Source of the DNA: Zasmidium citrigriseum
Taxonomy: Eukaryota; Ascomycota; Dothideomycetes; Mycosphaerellales; Mycosphaerellaceae
Direction of reading: 5' to 3'
Length of the DNA: 64,000 nucleotides
Assembly: GCA_002786025.1 (NCBI GenBank)
Contig: NHNW01000053.1
Span: forward strand, 124,001 to 188,000
Positions 32,644-42,767 of the stretch are shown here, in pieces (the stretch's first letter is position 1; each line of letters starts with the position of its first letter). The position numbers and the translations under genes are program-made. The notes under the pieces are model-generated. The model was given only the letters and a program-made list of their open reading frames with translations, did not search any database and was not told the origin of the DNA.

Positions 32644-33863
32644 TCAACTCCTCAAGAACTCTGTAACCTTCTCCCTCCACACAACCCCCCTCTTATAAAA
32701 ATCCATCTCCGGCACATTCCCCCTCCTCAACCCCTCCATAGCCTCCGCCAAATCCAAAGCAAACTGCCGATCTTTCTTAACATCCTCCAATTTATACTGA
32801 TAAGTCTTGAAACTAAATACCAGCGCCCCGGTTTGCGGAAGTCGAAAAAGCGTCTGTCTCTCAGACCTCAATCGACACTCCTCAATCACGACCTCGGCCT
32901 TCTGCTTCTCAATCTGCTCCTCTGGAGACAGAGTCTCTGTCGCTTGCGTCTTGTCGTAGTCCGTCGATCCGTCTTCGTAGAGATGATTCCCGCCCTCGCT
33001 GAAGAGTTTGTCGTTGGTGGTGAGGGACCAGTTGGAGCGTTTGACGACGCGGCCGCATTCGATCTTGGCGAAGAAGCGGTCCATGGATTTCTCTAATTTC
33101 GCAGCGTACCCAGGTACTGGAGTGTGGATCTGTGCAAGTGGGAGTCCGAGTTTCTTTTGTGTGGAGAAGCCGGAGGGGAAACAGGTGGCGAAGGCTTCGA
33201 GGTGGTAGATTGGTGTGCCGTTGGTGGGGTCTGTTGAGGAGGGGAGAAGGAGGAGGAAGTCGGTGTCGATGTGGCTGCTGAGGGTTTTGAGGGCGAGGAG
33301 AGGGGAGCTTGGTGGGGTAGAGAGGATTGTTTCGTTGGTGGCTGTGTTGAGGAGGCCGGAGGGTGTGGGTTTGTAGATTGTTGGGAAGCGTTTGGGGAGG
33401 TAGGTTGTTATGAGCCAGGTGTAGAGTTCTGATACTGCTGGGGCGCAGGAGGGGTTGCAGCGGATTGTGGCGTCGGGGTGGTCGCTCATGATTGTACGGC
33501 GGATTTTCGTGCGTTCGGCGTAGGTGTTGTCCATGAGGATGAGGTCGGAGAGGGTGATGTTCTCGAGGGCTGGGTGAGGGTCAGACTTCGTTTTGCAAGC
33601 TGACGTGATGATTAGATCTTACCCATAGTCAGGTGGTATTTTGGTTTCAAGGGCGAGTTCTGAATCGGTTCGGTCGTTCTCCAGTCGAAGTCGTGTAACG
33701 GCTCGATGTCTTGATAGGGATCTTTCTTCTCACTCGCCGCCAGGCTCTTCTCCTCGCCATCTCCATGCTTTGATCTGTTGTTGATTGAAAAGATGTACCG
33801 CCATAACAAGAACGCCGCTAATGATACAAAAGGCAGGAACAATAAAAGTGTCGTGTCCGTCAT
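32644..33863 (-). CDS. DUF3445-type protein (haem-dependent N-demethylase-like) with membrane anchor
   Basis: Two exons (33863-33623 and 33569-32644) give 388 residues. The N-terminus has one membrane segment (TLLLFLPFVSLAAFLLWRYIF), then a linker and the conserved family entry PLHDFDW with PKYHLTM. After the intron come LENITLSDLILMDNTY and RCNPSCAPAVSELY, and the body matches the DUF3445 family seen in many fungi, distantly related to bacterial haem-dependent oxidative N-demethylases. The function in fungi is unknown. I start at the ATG of MTDTTLLL because the longer frame begins at TTG. The G-rich 3' and C-rich 5' coding blocks seen in neighbours also occur here. Confidence 0.78.
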
Positions 33864-34173
33864 GGTAATAGGCCAAGAAATAGTCGACGCCAACTTCCTT
33901 CGCTGAACAGAGTGTATGCTGAAGCAAAAGATAGAGGTCTCTGCGTGGTTGAGATGCCATAGATATCTATGCCGCGACCCTGGGGTAAGGTACCTTGCCC
34001 GAGTGGAGCTCCAAATAGCCGCTCAGCCAATGAGTGAAGCTATGACCTTGGTCAGTGCGGCAAGTACCTGCCATCTTGGGAAACAAAGTCCCATCACGTG
34101 CAAAGTGCCGCTGTGAGGTCACTTGTGAGAGGGCTCCGGCTTCTGAAGGATTGTGCGAGCACTGTGAATGTCT
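33864..34173. other. Short intergenic region
   Basis: Promoter side of the DUF3445 gene and 3' flank of the gene to its right. Nothing further is recognised. Confidence 0.45.
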
Positions 34174-34865
34174 TTACTGAAGACCCATACCGAAGCGTGG
34201 CAGACCCATTGGAAGCCCTGGACGTCGCCATCGAAGTTGCTCGGCAAGCCGGTATGCGCCAAGGTATTCAAAGAGTGTCACTAGTCTTGGAAGACGGCGA
34301 GGCTGAGAGTATCCATAGCCATATCTGGCAGACAGTAGGTCGTCGTGCATTGAACGTTCGTACCAAGAACCGCTTGGTGTCAATTCGTAGGCCGCAAGTA
34401 TTCGGTCCAACTGTCCGTCTCCCATCTCAAGAAAGTCTTCAAGTGGTCGTGGCGTTTGGAAGTCGGTTGGATAGCCGCCGTCAGGGCACATCATTGGATG
34501 GACCAGCACGTATCTCGATAGACGCACGATAGAACCGTTGGCCATGGCGGATTCTCGGTTGTTTCTATGTCACTTAGCAACTTCTGACACAGTTCAACAT
34601 CAGGCATTGCTCACCTTCGTACGAGGTCGTCGTTGTTGTAGTATCGACTCAGCCTATCATCGTAATAGGGTGAGAAAGCCCGGTAGGAGCTCTCAAAGGG
34701 TAAGCTGAAGTAATCTGTAGCGAAGGCATCGTCGAGATTGAAAGCGGATATCGTCCTTGGACTGTGCAAATCTCTCGCGTCGATTGCATATGTTCTCAAT
34801 GATGATGGAGATGAACGAAAGACCGTATCGTCCATGAAAGAAGCTCGTCTGTAGGCGTAGTCCAT
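34174..34865 (-). CDS. Tyr/Arg-rich hypothetical protein
   Basis: Two exons (34865-34615 and 34564-34174) joined across GTGAGC..TAG (49 bp, branch GCTAAG) give 213 residues. The first exon is rich in Tyr, Asp, Ser and Arg (MDYAYRRASFMDD). The second contains SIVRLSRYVLVHPMMCPDGG and a compact, Leu/Arg/Tyr-rich C-terminal half. I do not recognise a family. Support is that both exons are open and meet in phase, and the join gives a protein of uniform composition. The frame of exon 1 extends to a GTG 33 bp upstream; ATG is preferred. A further 5' exon cannot be excluded. Confidence 0.55.
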
Positions 34866-35620
34866 GGTTGCTGGAGGGAATGTTTGCGGATCGACCACCT
34901 TCCGGGGGGCATGACTGGTTTTGAAACGAACGCCTTGGCCGGTGTAACATGTTCTTGTTTAACCATCGTGAGGGCGAGTTCGGTCTGTACTACGTTTGGT
35001 CATGCGAAGTGGAGCCTTCTCGAAAAGTAGCTGTAGTAGGTATGATCGACAATAGGCAATCAGAAGTAGCCAGACAATGTCTGCAAGTGCTGACGGTGCA
35101 ACAAGAGGGAAGTGGGCTCATATGCCGGGGGTGTAACCTCAATGTGGAGGTTTCACAAGAAGTGGGGTGTTTGCATGATAGAGGGGAGTGGAATCGAGGG
35201 GAATGAGCAGATGCAGGGAATCATATGCATGTCTTCGTGGCTGTTCGATTTGGCTCTGTCGTATGCTGAGAGATCCTTCATATCGTCGGCTATGATGCTC
35301 ATGCCATTTCGAAGGGAAGCCAGGCATTTTGATGTTCATTCTTGATCATAATCAAGAGCTGGATTTCATTTCTTCGAGCTGCCGAGATCGGATGATGGTC
35401 ATGCGGCTGTTGCATGGTGGGCGTGACTGATTGCGTCCAGCAAGACTTGGTCATATAAATCGTGTCACCTCCGGAGAAGTCGAATGTCCAGATAGGCAGT
35501 CGAAGGCCCCGACTTCGCATCCAATGCACCCCACAGCAGCCGTATCGCATCAGATCACTACAGTCGCCAATCCAAGTGGTCTATCGTGGTCCATAATTCA
35601 TGAGATCGTTCGCAAAGGGC
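34866..35620. other. Intergenic region, nothing recognised
   Basis: Presumed promoter of the Tyr/Arg-rich gene and 3' flank of the small membrane-protein gene. Only unsupported short frames occur. Confidence 0.45.
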
Positions 35621-36057
35621 TCAGTGATGCTCGTCCCGCAATTTGGAAGGCGTTCGTGGAACAGTGCTGCTAGAACTGCGTGACGGCCTGGTAGACGTGG
35701 TTGCCGCGGTCTCATGACCAGACGGGCGCTGGGACAGACCCGGTAGGCTGATGCGGCGTTTGTGACCACTGGGGCGTTCTGTGAGACTCGGGGCCCTCGG
35801 TTTCTGCCTTCCACGCGCTCGTCCTCCCACGTACGGGATCTCATAGGTTGCGGCCCGCCAGATATAGAGTAAAATGTCGTAAAGCACGATCAGAGCCCAC
35901 GGTCCGCCGACGAGGAAGGCGAAGAACAGCTAGCGCCGGACTCAGCATGTGATACAGTGTAAGGTTGTACGGATGGCGGATTCAGGCTTACGAAAATGCG
36001 GACCAGCCATGTCTCGAGGGATTGGTAGTCTTCAGGCAAGATTGACAGGCGGCCCAT
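35621..36057 (-). CDS. Small single-pass membrane protein, unknown function
   Basis: Two exons (36057-35992 and 35929-35621) give 124 residues. The join (GTAAGC..TAG, 62 bp) fuses MGRLSILPEDYQSLETWLVRIF to LFFAFLVGGPWALIVLYDILLYIW, forming one membrane helix that the intron splits. The C-terminal half is basic and Ser/Pro-rich, with an imperfect internal duplication (SLTERPSGH and LSQRPSGH), suggesting a cytosolic tail. I do not recognise the family, but the start, splice and membrane segment are coherent. Searching only exon 2 would truncate the N-terminus. Confidence 0.62.
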
Positions 36058-36753
36058 TGCGTTTGTCGCGATGTTTGTGACGGGGATGGTTGGCAGTGTT
36101 GGAGGCTCTGCTCATCAACCTCTCAACGGCATGTGCGGCCGACAGGGGTCCTTCGGCAGTTTCGGAGCGCGCGTCCCGAGGTGGCTGGGCGCGACTTCAT
36201 GTTTGTGCCTGACCAACTTCATCAATATCTCCCTCAATCCATCATTGAGCATTCTGTTTGCTGTTCAGTACATTGAGATTAGGCCGATCCAATGCGAGAG
36301 TCAAAAGATGGGCTACTGCACGACCGCCACCTCCACAGCCACGCCGGCACTCGTACAGGCGGCATCATGGCCTGAGTCACCACGCGCCGGCCACTCACTC
36401 TCACCGGTCGCAGCAGTCTTCGAGTTGCAGTGCTGCAAAGCGTGGCTCAGACAGGCCTGGCACCAATGAGATCGAGGGGCGTTCTGCTGGAGCTCTCTTC
36501 CACGCTCAGCTCATCTCCGCGCAGCCAGCTCCCTTGCGGGTGGTGTAGAGGGTTGGAGGGGTCCGCTCGTGACTGACTGACTCCAGGCAGCCTTGCCCTA
36601 TGCCTGAGAACACATCACTTTGCTCTTCGTCAACCGCTTCAAACCCGTATCTTGTGAGTCGATGATGCTGTGATTCATTCTTGACAACGTCGCTTCATTG
36701 CTCATTGACACCTTCCTCACTTTGAGCGACACGGCGTGTCGCAGCTACCCGTC
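36058..36753. other. Divergent intergenic region
   Basis: Head-to-head promoter between the small membrane-protein gene and the BTB-like gene. I see no additional gene. Confidence 0.45.
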
Positions 36754-38373
36754 ATGTCCGAGTGGGACTTCGACTTCCGTTCTTCCAACACCAGTCGCAC
36801 ATTCGACAGAATGGCGCCGCACTATTCGTTACCGCTTCGTCCGCCTCCTGGGACCTATGGGCGAGACCAGTGGCATAATCTGAACGAGGAGCTGACCCAA
36901 AATGTCGATCGAGAGTTTCCACCTTACGCTGAGGACGCCGGCTCGGTCTTCGAAGAAGATCAAGATGTCTTTCAGAGCACCACATCTCTTATTCCCAAGC
37001 AGGAGCCATCCGAGAAGAAGATCAAAGTCGAAGATGAAAAGCTGGACGACTCGTCAATCCGCCTCGCAACGCCAGTGCCACCGAATCGCGGCTACATGAG
37101 TCGAGAGAGCCCTTTCGCACTGGACTTCCCTCACTCAGACATGAGTTTCACTGAATGGTTTCCCAAAGGCGACGCCACCATCACTTTTCCCAATGAGCTT
37201 GGGGAGGTCGATTCGATTTCGGGCTTGCATGCGTGGGCTTTCGAGGAACGCTGCCCACTGCTGGCACAATCGTTTGAGGACTCCCGCTCTGGTCCGCGAC
37301 TCCATCTGGAAACCTTGACTCCAAGCACTGCGAGGCCATTCTTGCGATACGTGTATACCGGAACGTATGCTCTTCCTGGCCGATCGGGAGACATGTACGA
37401 AGACGTTCCCACCTCAGTCCTACTCCACTGTCAACTCTATCGTCTGGGGGACATCTACGACTTGATCGACCTGAAACAGCAGGCCAACGTCAACGTCACC
37501 CGCCAGTGCGAGTTTGGCTGTTCCTCACCAGACAAGCCAATCGACCTCTGCGCGGCCATCGAGTTCCTGTACAAGAATCTGCGCGAGCATACTGGACTCA
37601 TCGAGACCATCATTTGCTATTGCGTGACCTGCTTCTTGCGCCACAATCTCGAAGATGATCCGGTGTTCCAAGTGCTGGCGTATCGATTGAGAGAGTTCAA
37701 TCAGGATCTGTGCCGTGAGAGCATGAAAAGAGAGTTTGAAGATGAAGGTAAGCCGCGCCCATACCAGCCTCTCATATTGAGCACTTACTAACGCTGTCTA
37801 GCTGCCGCTGCCATCATTCGTATGCCTTTCGAACCCTACGTCCCCGAAACGTACGCCTCCCGCGAGGACATCGGCGCCACTCGATTCAATGACGTTGTCT
37901 TCCACTTCCACGGAAACGACGATATCGAGCAGTCTCCTAAGAAGAGGAAGCATCCTGAGATGGTACAGGGTCCTGGTCCTGGTCCTGGCATCAGTGGCCT
38001 TTCCCTCGCCTTGCGTTTGAACCGCGAGAGGAGACAACTGGAGGTCAGGAACCCAGATCCTGTTCCGCCAGTGGAAGAGCCTGATTGCAAGAGGAGAGCA
38101 TCAATGGCCTCGGAAAGCTCGAACGAGGCAGCAGGGACAAGCTCTGAGTCAGAGTATGAGGTTGTTCCAGGCCCAGCGCCTGTCGAAGAGCTGTCGTCGG
38201 AGAGCGATTCCGATACCGATACCCTGGTCATGGTGGAGCGTCCTGCATCATTGCCAGGTACAGAACAACGTGAGCTGCCAATCCGAAGACGCAGTGCTGC
38301 GAGCTCGATGACCCTGGTGGAGCGAGAGCCGGCAGTCGACAGTGGATCAGATTCGGAGTGGTCGATGGTCTAA
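36754..38373 (+). CDS. BTB/POZ-like domain protein
   Basis: Two exons (36754-37747 and 37802-38373) give 521 residues. The intron has a perfect TACTAAC branch site. The N-terminal third is disordered with a sumoylation-like patch (KKIKVEDEK). The middle is a BTB-like fold as seen in fungal proteins: SISGLHAWAFEERCP, RLHLETLTPSTARPFLRYVYTGTY and VLLHCQLYRLGDIYDL. The C-terminal third is Ser/Glu-rich with a nuclear-localisation-like KKRKH, a GPGPGPG run, and repeated TLVMVE/TLVERE segments. BTB proteins commonly dimerise or act as cullin adaptors; which applies here is unknown. The frame extends upstream only from a GTG. Confidence 0.72.
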
Positions 38374-39037
38374 AGAGAAGCATTCCTCGACGACCTGTGC
38401 GCAGATATGATGTACCCTCCTTCATCCGCTCAGACTGGAAGATTAACTCTCTCTGCGAGAGCAAGAGATTCTGAGCTATTAGAGGGCTTAATAAACTCTT
38501 AGCTCTTCTCGAGAAAGTTGGGGATTGCTAAAGGCATCTTCCACTTTGACCGGAACACCGAGGGTAAACGACGAAACGACAAGCAGTAACGAAGAAAGAT
38601 TAGATGACCTCCAGAGAGGCACTGACATAAGCGAGGAGTTTTGGGTGGGTCAAACAAATGAATCAACATCAGAAAAATCACTCATTCGGGAGTATGAGGT
38701 GAGGTGGCAGTTCTATCATTTTTGAAAAAGCATTGTATGATGAGTGGCTTATTATTCTTCTATGTCCCGACCTCACCTTCGTCGGGGGTTGCGTTCGGCA
38801 TCCGGTCCACTCATGTCGGCATCCGTTGAGACTTTGACCCGAGGGCATTGATGAACGTTGCATTGGTGCCAAATCAGATCGCACTACGGCTCGCCACCCA
38901 TATCTCCTACCGCCGTCTGCAGCGCGCCCCGCTAAGTATCTTTGACCGTCTTCTTTCGTACGCGTCTGCTTGTTTCGTTATTAATCAACAATGTCCCAGT
39001 CATAGAAGTTGCATGCCTCTCTACGGAAGGAAGAAGG
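38374..39037. promoter_or_regulatory. Intergenic region with 3'-end hairpin and uORFs
   Basis: A hairpin (38473-38505) with AATAAA in its loop follows the BTB-like gene. Two short upstream ORFs (38991-39005 and 39013-39045) precede the MFS start. No other gene is seen. Confidence 0.5.
38473..38505 (+). terminator. Hairpin carrying AATAAA in its loop
   Basis: GAGCTA pairs with TAGCTC and AGAG with CTCT around a two-base TT bulge. The loop contains AATAAA at 38490-38495. It lies about 100 bp after the BTB-like stop codon, a sensible place for a polyadenylation signal. That it works as such is inference. Confidence 0.4.
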
Positions 39038-40848
39038 ATGAGTGAGGCGAAACGAGGGAGCGATGGCTCGGCTCCTCCCAATGGCACCGGAGAAGACTCG
39101 AAACACCCAACGACTCACGAAATCCAACCTCACCAATCCCCATCATCCCAAGACTCCCCCAAACCATCAATATGGCGCCGCTTATACCACATTGTGACCT
39201 GGATCCCACCCAACTGCCGCTGGGATCCCTCCAACCCACCCCAATTCTCCATCTGGCACAACATCATGTTCGGCTTCGCGGGAGCTTTCACCGTCGCGAA
39301 TCTCTACTACAACCATCCCATCCTCAATATCCTGGCTGAGGATTTCGGTGTGGATTATGTCCAGGTGGCGAATATCCCGACGCTGGCGCAGGCGGGGTAT
39401 GCGACGGGATTGTTGTTTTTGTGTCCGTTGGGGGATTTGCTTAAGAGGAGGGCTTTTGTGCTTAGTTTGGTGTTTTTTACGGCGACTTTGTGGTGGGTTC
39501 TGGATCACGTCTGGCTGTCTTCCGGAGCCGGGTTGGGGAGAATTGGATTGGATGCTGATGTGTTGTGTAGTATTGGACTCTGCGTCACGAGCAGTGTGGC
39601 GGTTTTCTCGGCCATTCAGTATATCACTGCGGTAACTACTGTTACGCCGCAGTTGATGATGCCTCTGGTCGGGGATCTGGCGCCGCCGAATAAACGAGCT
39701 GCGGCCCTGTCGATTGTCACGAGTGGGTTGATGCTAGGGATCCTGCTCGCTCGACTTCTCTCTGGTGTTGTCACGCAGTATACCTCCTGGCGAGTCATAT
39801 ACTGGCTCTCAGTCGGCCGTGAGTACCACGACCCCAAGCTCCATGTATTCACTGACAATGATACACAGTCCAATATCTCATCTTCATACTTTTGTGGCTC
39901 TTCATGCCAGACTATCCCTCCACAAACCCCGGCGGCCTCAACTATTTTCACATGCTTTGGTCCATCCTGCAAATGCTCCTCAAACACCCCGTCCTAGTCC
40001 AAGCGTCGCTAATCGCCTTCTTCGTCTCCTCAACCTTCACAAATTTCTGGACAACCCTCACCTTCCTCCTCTCCAGCGCCCCCTACAACTACTCCACCGT
40101 AGTCATAGGCCTCTTCGCCCTCATCGGCATAGCAAGCATGTGCGCCGGCCCCATCTACGCCAAATACATCACCGACCGCTTCGTCCCGCTCTTCAGCGTC
40201 TTCCTGGGTATGATCTGGTGCATGCTCGGCGTCACCATAGGAACCTACACCGGCACCTTCACCGTCGCGGGGCCGGTCTTGCAAGCGATTTTCAACGATT
40301 TCGGGATGCAGACGAGTCAGATTGCGAACAGGTCTGCGATATTTACGGTTGAGCCGAAGGGGCGGAATCGTGTGAATACGGCGTATATGGTTTTTACTTT
40401 TGCGGGGCAGTTGACGGGGACCGCGGTGGGGAGCAGGTTGTATGAGAGGGGTGGGTGGGTTGCGAGTGGGAGTTATAGTGTTGGGGCTATTGGGGTTGCA
40501 ATGTTGATTACTCTTTCGAGAGGTCCTTGGGAAGAAGGTTGGATTGGGTGGCACGGAGGCTGGAGTATCTTGAAGAAGAGTCGAGATAGTGCGGATGGGA
40601 AGATCGAGCAGAAACCTGCGGTGGAGGGAAGTGCACAGACAGGGGATGTTGAGAAGGGGGTACAGCATGATTCTCATGAACATCATCACGGGCATGATAA
40701 TATGGACGCTGTTAATGCTACGGTGGCGGAGAAGAGTCTGGAAATGAGTGCTGCGGAGGACATGACGGATCGGGTTGATGATGAGAAGGAGTCGACGAAG
40801 TCGTCGAGGGATGAGATATCGACAGTTGTTGGAAAGGAGACCAGATGA
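39038..40848 (+). CDS. MFS transporter, drug/aromatic-compound type
   Basis: Exons 39038-39492, 39571-39818 and 39869-40848 give 560 residues. A disordered N-terminus precedes about twelve membrane segments. Landmarks include GAFTVANLYYNHPIL, ATGLLFLCPLGDLLKRR (the MFS motif A loop), VTTVTPQLMMPLVGDLAPPNKRAAALSIV and SLIAFFVSSTFTNFWTTLTFLL. The sequence looks like the fungal MFS group often annotated as multidrug or toxin efflux pumps; the substrate is unknown. The first intron (39493-39570) is 78 bp, a multiple of three and stop-free, so unspliced reading stays open; family pattern (LxIGLCVTSS) favours splicing. The C-terminal tail is His/Glu-rich (HEHHHGHD). The gene converges on the cyclase-like gene, 146 bp apart. 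Confidence 0.84.
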
Positions 40849-40994
40849 TTCTAAAAGGTACACAGATCTGCTTACAGCGTGGCGTTGGTGGGTAGCATCC
40901 ATTTAGCATATGACAGCAAATTGCCACAGCATAGACTCACAGCATATGAAGCCCATCAAAGCTACTGCCTCCAACCAAGTTCTCTTCATCCTGA

Positions 40995-42013
40995 TCAAAA
41001 AATCGCCAAAACATTCGGCGGACTAGCCACACCCCCAGGCACATAACACGGTTTACTCACCAAAAAGAAACTCCACCTCCCCTCCTTCTCACACTGCCTC
41101 GCCAGTCCCTCAAGATCAAACAACTCCCCAATCGGCATCCCCCATCCAGCCAACATAACCTCATGCAAACTCCACTCCTTCTGCGTCGGCCACGCCTCCC
41201 AGCTCGGATGATCCGCCGCACAAGCACTAAAGTTACTCCAGAGAAACTCCATCATTTCCTCGCTTTGCTCTACGCCGGTGAAGGTTAGGGGTTGTTTGGA
41301 GCGCATTGTTTCGATCTCGGAGCGGGAGAGTTTGGAGTAGGCGTCCAGGTAGCCGGAGCGGAGGATCAGGATGTCGCCGAATTGGAACTCCGTCCCTTGA
41401 TCCGCGGCGACTTTCTTAAGAGTTTCGACACTAATCGATCCCGTCTCAAAAGCATTATGCGGAACGCCATTCTTGATCCTCCAGGCATGATAATCCAACA
41501 ACACCCCCCGTCCGACAATCCCCTTCTCCGCCCACGCCCCAATCCCATTCCGATTCGTCTTCTCCACACCGTTCCTCCCATGAATCTCATCCAAAGTAAC
41601 GCCATTATAAAACCTCTCTTCCTTCTGATACCCAAAATGTCGAAGTCCGTCCCATTGAGAGGATGATTGGGTATTGAAGGTCCAGACGTCGTCGTTGACG
41701 ATCCGGGGCGGTTTTTGGTAGACGTCTTTGGTGAAGGATTGCCGGCCGAAGAAGGGGACGTCGGCTTGGGCGTCGAGGGGCCAGTCGAGGTTTATGCGCG
41801 TGCCGGTTTTGATTTCGCTGGCGGCGGCGCGGGCGACGAGGGGGTCGGTGAGGCGGTTGAGGGTGCCGAGTTGGTCGTCTTTGCCGTAGCTGTACTCCAT
41901 CAATGATGTGGTTCTTCAGAAGGTGGTCTTACTACTTACAGACCCCAAGCATTATGATGCGGGCCATTCTTATCCAGAGGTAGATCAGAGAACTTGGGGA
42001 TCGAGGAAGCCAT
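40995..42013 (-). CDS. Cyclase/kynurenine-formamidase-like metal-dependent hydrolase
   Basis: Two exons (42013-41940 and 41889-40995) give 322 residues. Exon 1 encodes MASSIPKFSDLPLDKNGPHHNAWGL and meets YGKDDQLGTLN in phase. The mid-region NTQSSSQWDGLRHFGYQ is the family signature of fungal PF04199 proteins, with His/Asp residues suited to metal binding, followed by RGVLLDYHAW, FGDILILRSGY and the terminal HEVMLAGWGMPIGELFDLE. Related bacterial enzymes hydrolyse N-formylkynurenine or cyclic amides; the fungal substrate is uncertain. A TATA element lies upstream. The neighbouring MFS gene could transport its substrate or product, which is inference from position. Confidence 0.82.
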
Positions 42014-42078
42014 GGTATATAGTAGACAGACGTGTGAAGAAAGGACCTTGATGGAAAGAAACACCTACCAAGATTTGG

Positions 42079-42085
42079 TATATAA
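42079..42085 (-). promoter_or_regulatory. TATA element of the cyclase-like gene
   Basis: On the minus strand the sequence reads TTATATA, about 65 bp upstream of the cyclase ATG. The position suits a core promoter. Confidence 0.55.
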
Positions 42086-42462
42086 GCTCTTTGCCCTACC
42101 TGAATGTCAGAGCTCACTTCCTGGTCACTGGAACCCCTCTGTCGTAGCTGCGATGTCGCGTTGAAGAGGAGTGAAGTGGAGAGAGCAGCGGGTGAAGTTC
42201 AGCCGAGGGCAAGAGCCCTGAACATGCCAAGCGGATTTCCAAACTCCTTTTCCGCATGGCCGTATGGATTCTTCACAAGATAGAATCATCTTCTTGATAT
42301 TGCTGGTCCTATCCCCGAGACTGCGAGCTGCTCAAAATCTATTGTGAGCCCTATTGATGGCTTGATCGTTGGGGATGAGATCGAGAGAGAGGCGAGAGAA
42401 AGTTGAAGTAAAGCACAATTTCATACTATCTTGATGGCGAATGGCACGCCGGCCGCGCATGC

Positions 42463-42572
42463 CGACTCAACCCGCCCGAAGGCTAGGAGTACAAGGCATG
42501 CGCAGCCAGAGGCGCGCTCACCACAGCCAACTCACCCGCCCCGAAGGGCTAGGAGTCAAAGCCGTGGTGAGC
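42463..42572. repeat. Imperfect direct repeat flanked by an inverted repeat
   Basis: Two imperfect copies (about 42465-42494 and 42530-42560) share CTCA-CCCGCCC-GAAGG-CTAGGAGT with a few indels. The second copy is bracketed by GCTCACCAC (42516-42524) and GTGGTGAGC (42564-42572), an exact 9-bp inverted repeat. The origin is unknown; it may be a remnant of a small repeat family or simply local duplication. Confidence 0.6.
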
Positions 42573-42767
42573 GGCCTCGCGTGCCATTCACCATCCTATC
42601 ATTACAAGTGAGGGTTTCCCCTCTTCTCTCTCCCTCTCCCACAGAAAACGCCCCCATCCCTCCTATCCAGCACGCCCTCGTGCTCTCATTCAATGCATAA
42701 AACGCTCGAGAACCCAAACAAAACAAACTCCACAAACGCCTCTCCCAATGCCATGCTATCTAATTAC

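Larger units (their letters stand above)
42014..42767. other. Intergenic region with direct and inverted repeats
   Basis: Apart from the TATA element and repeats listed separately, no gene is seen between the cyclase start and the RCC1 3' end. Confidence 0.5.

Noticed and set aside
40030..40902. 290-codon antisense frame in the MFS gene
   Set aside because: Shadow of membrane-protein codon use; Arg/Pro/His-rich with no family.
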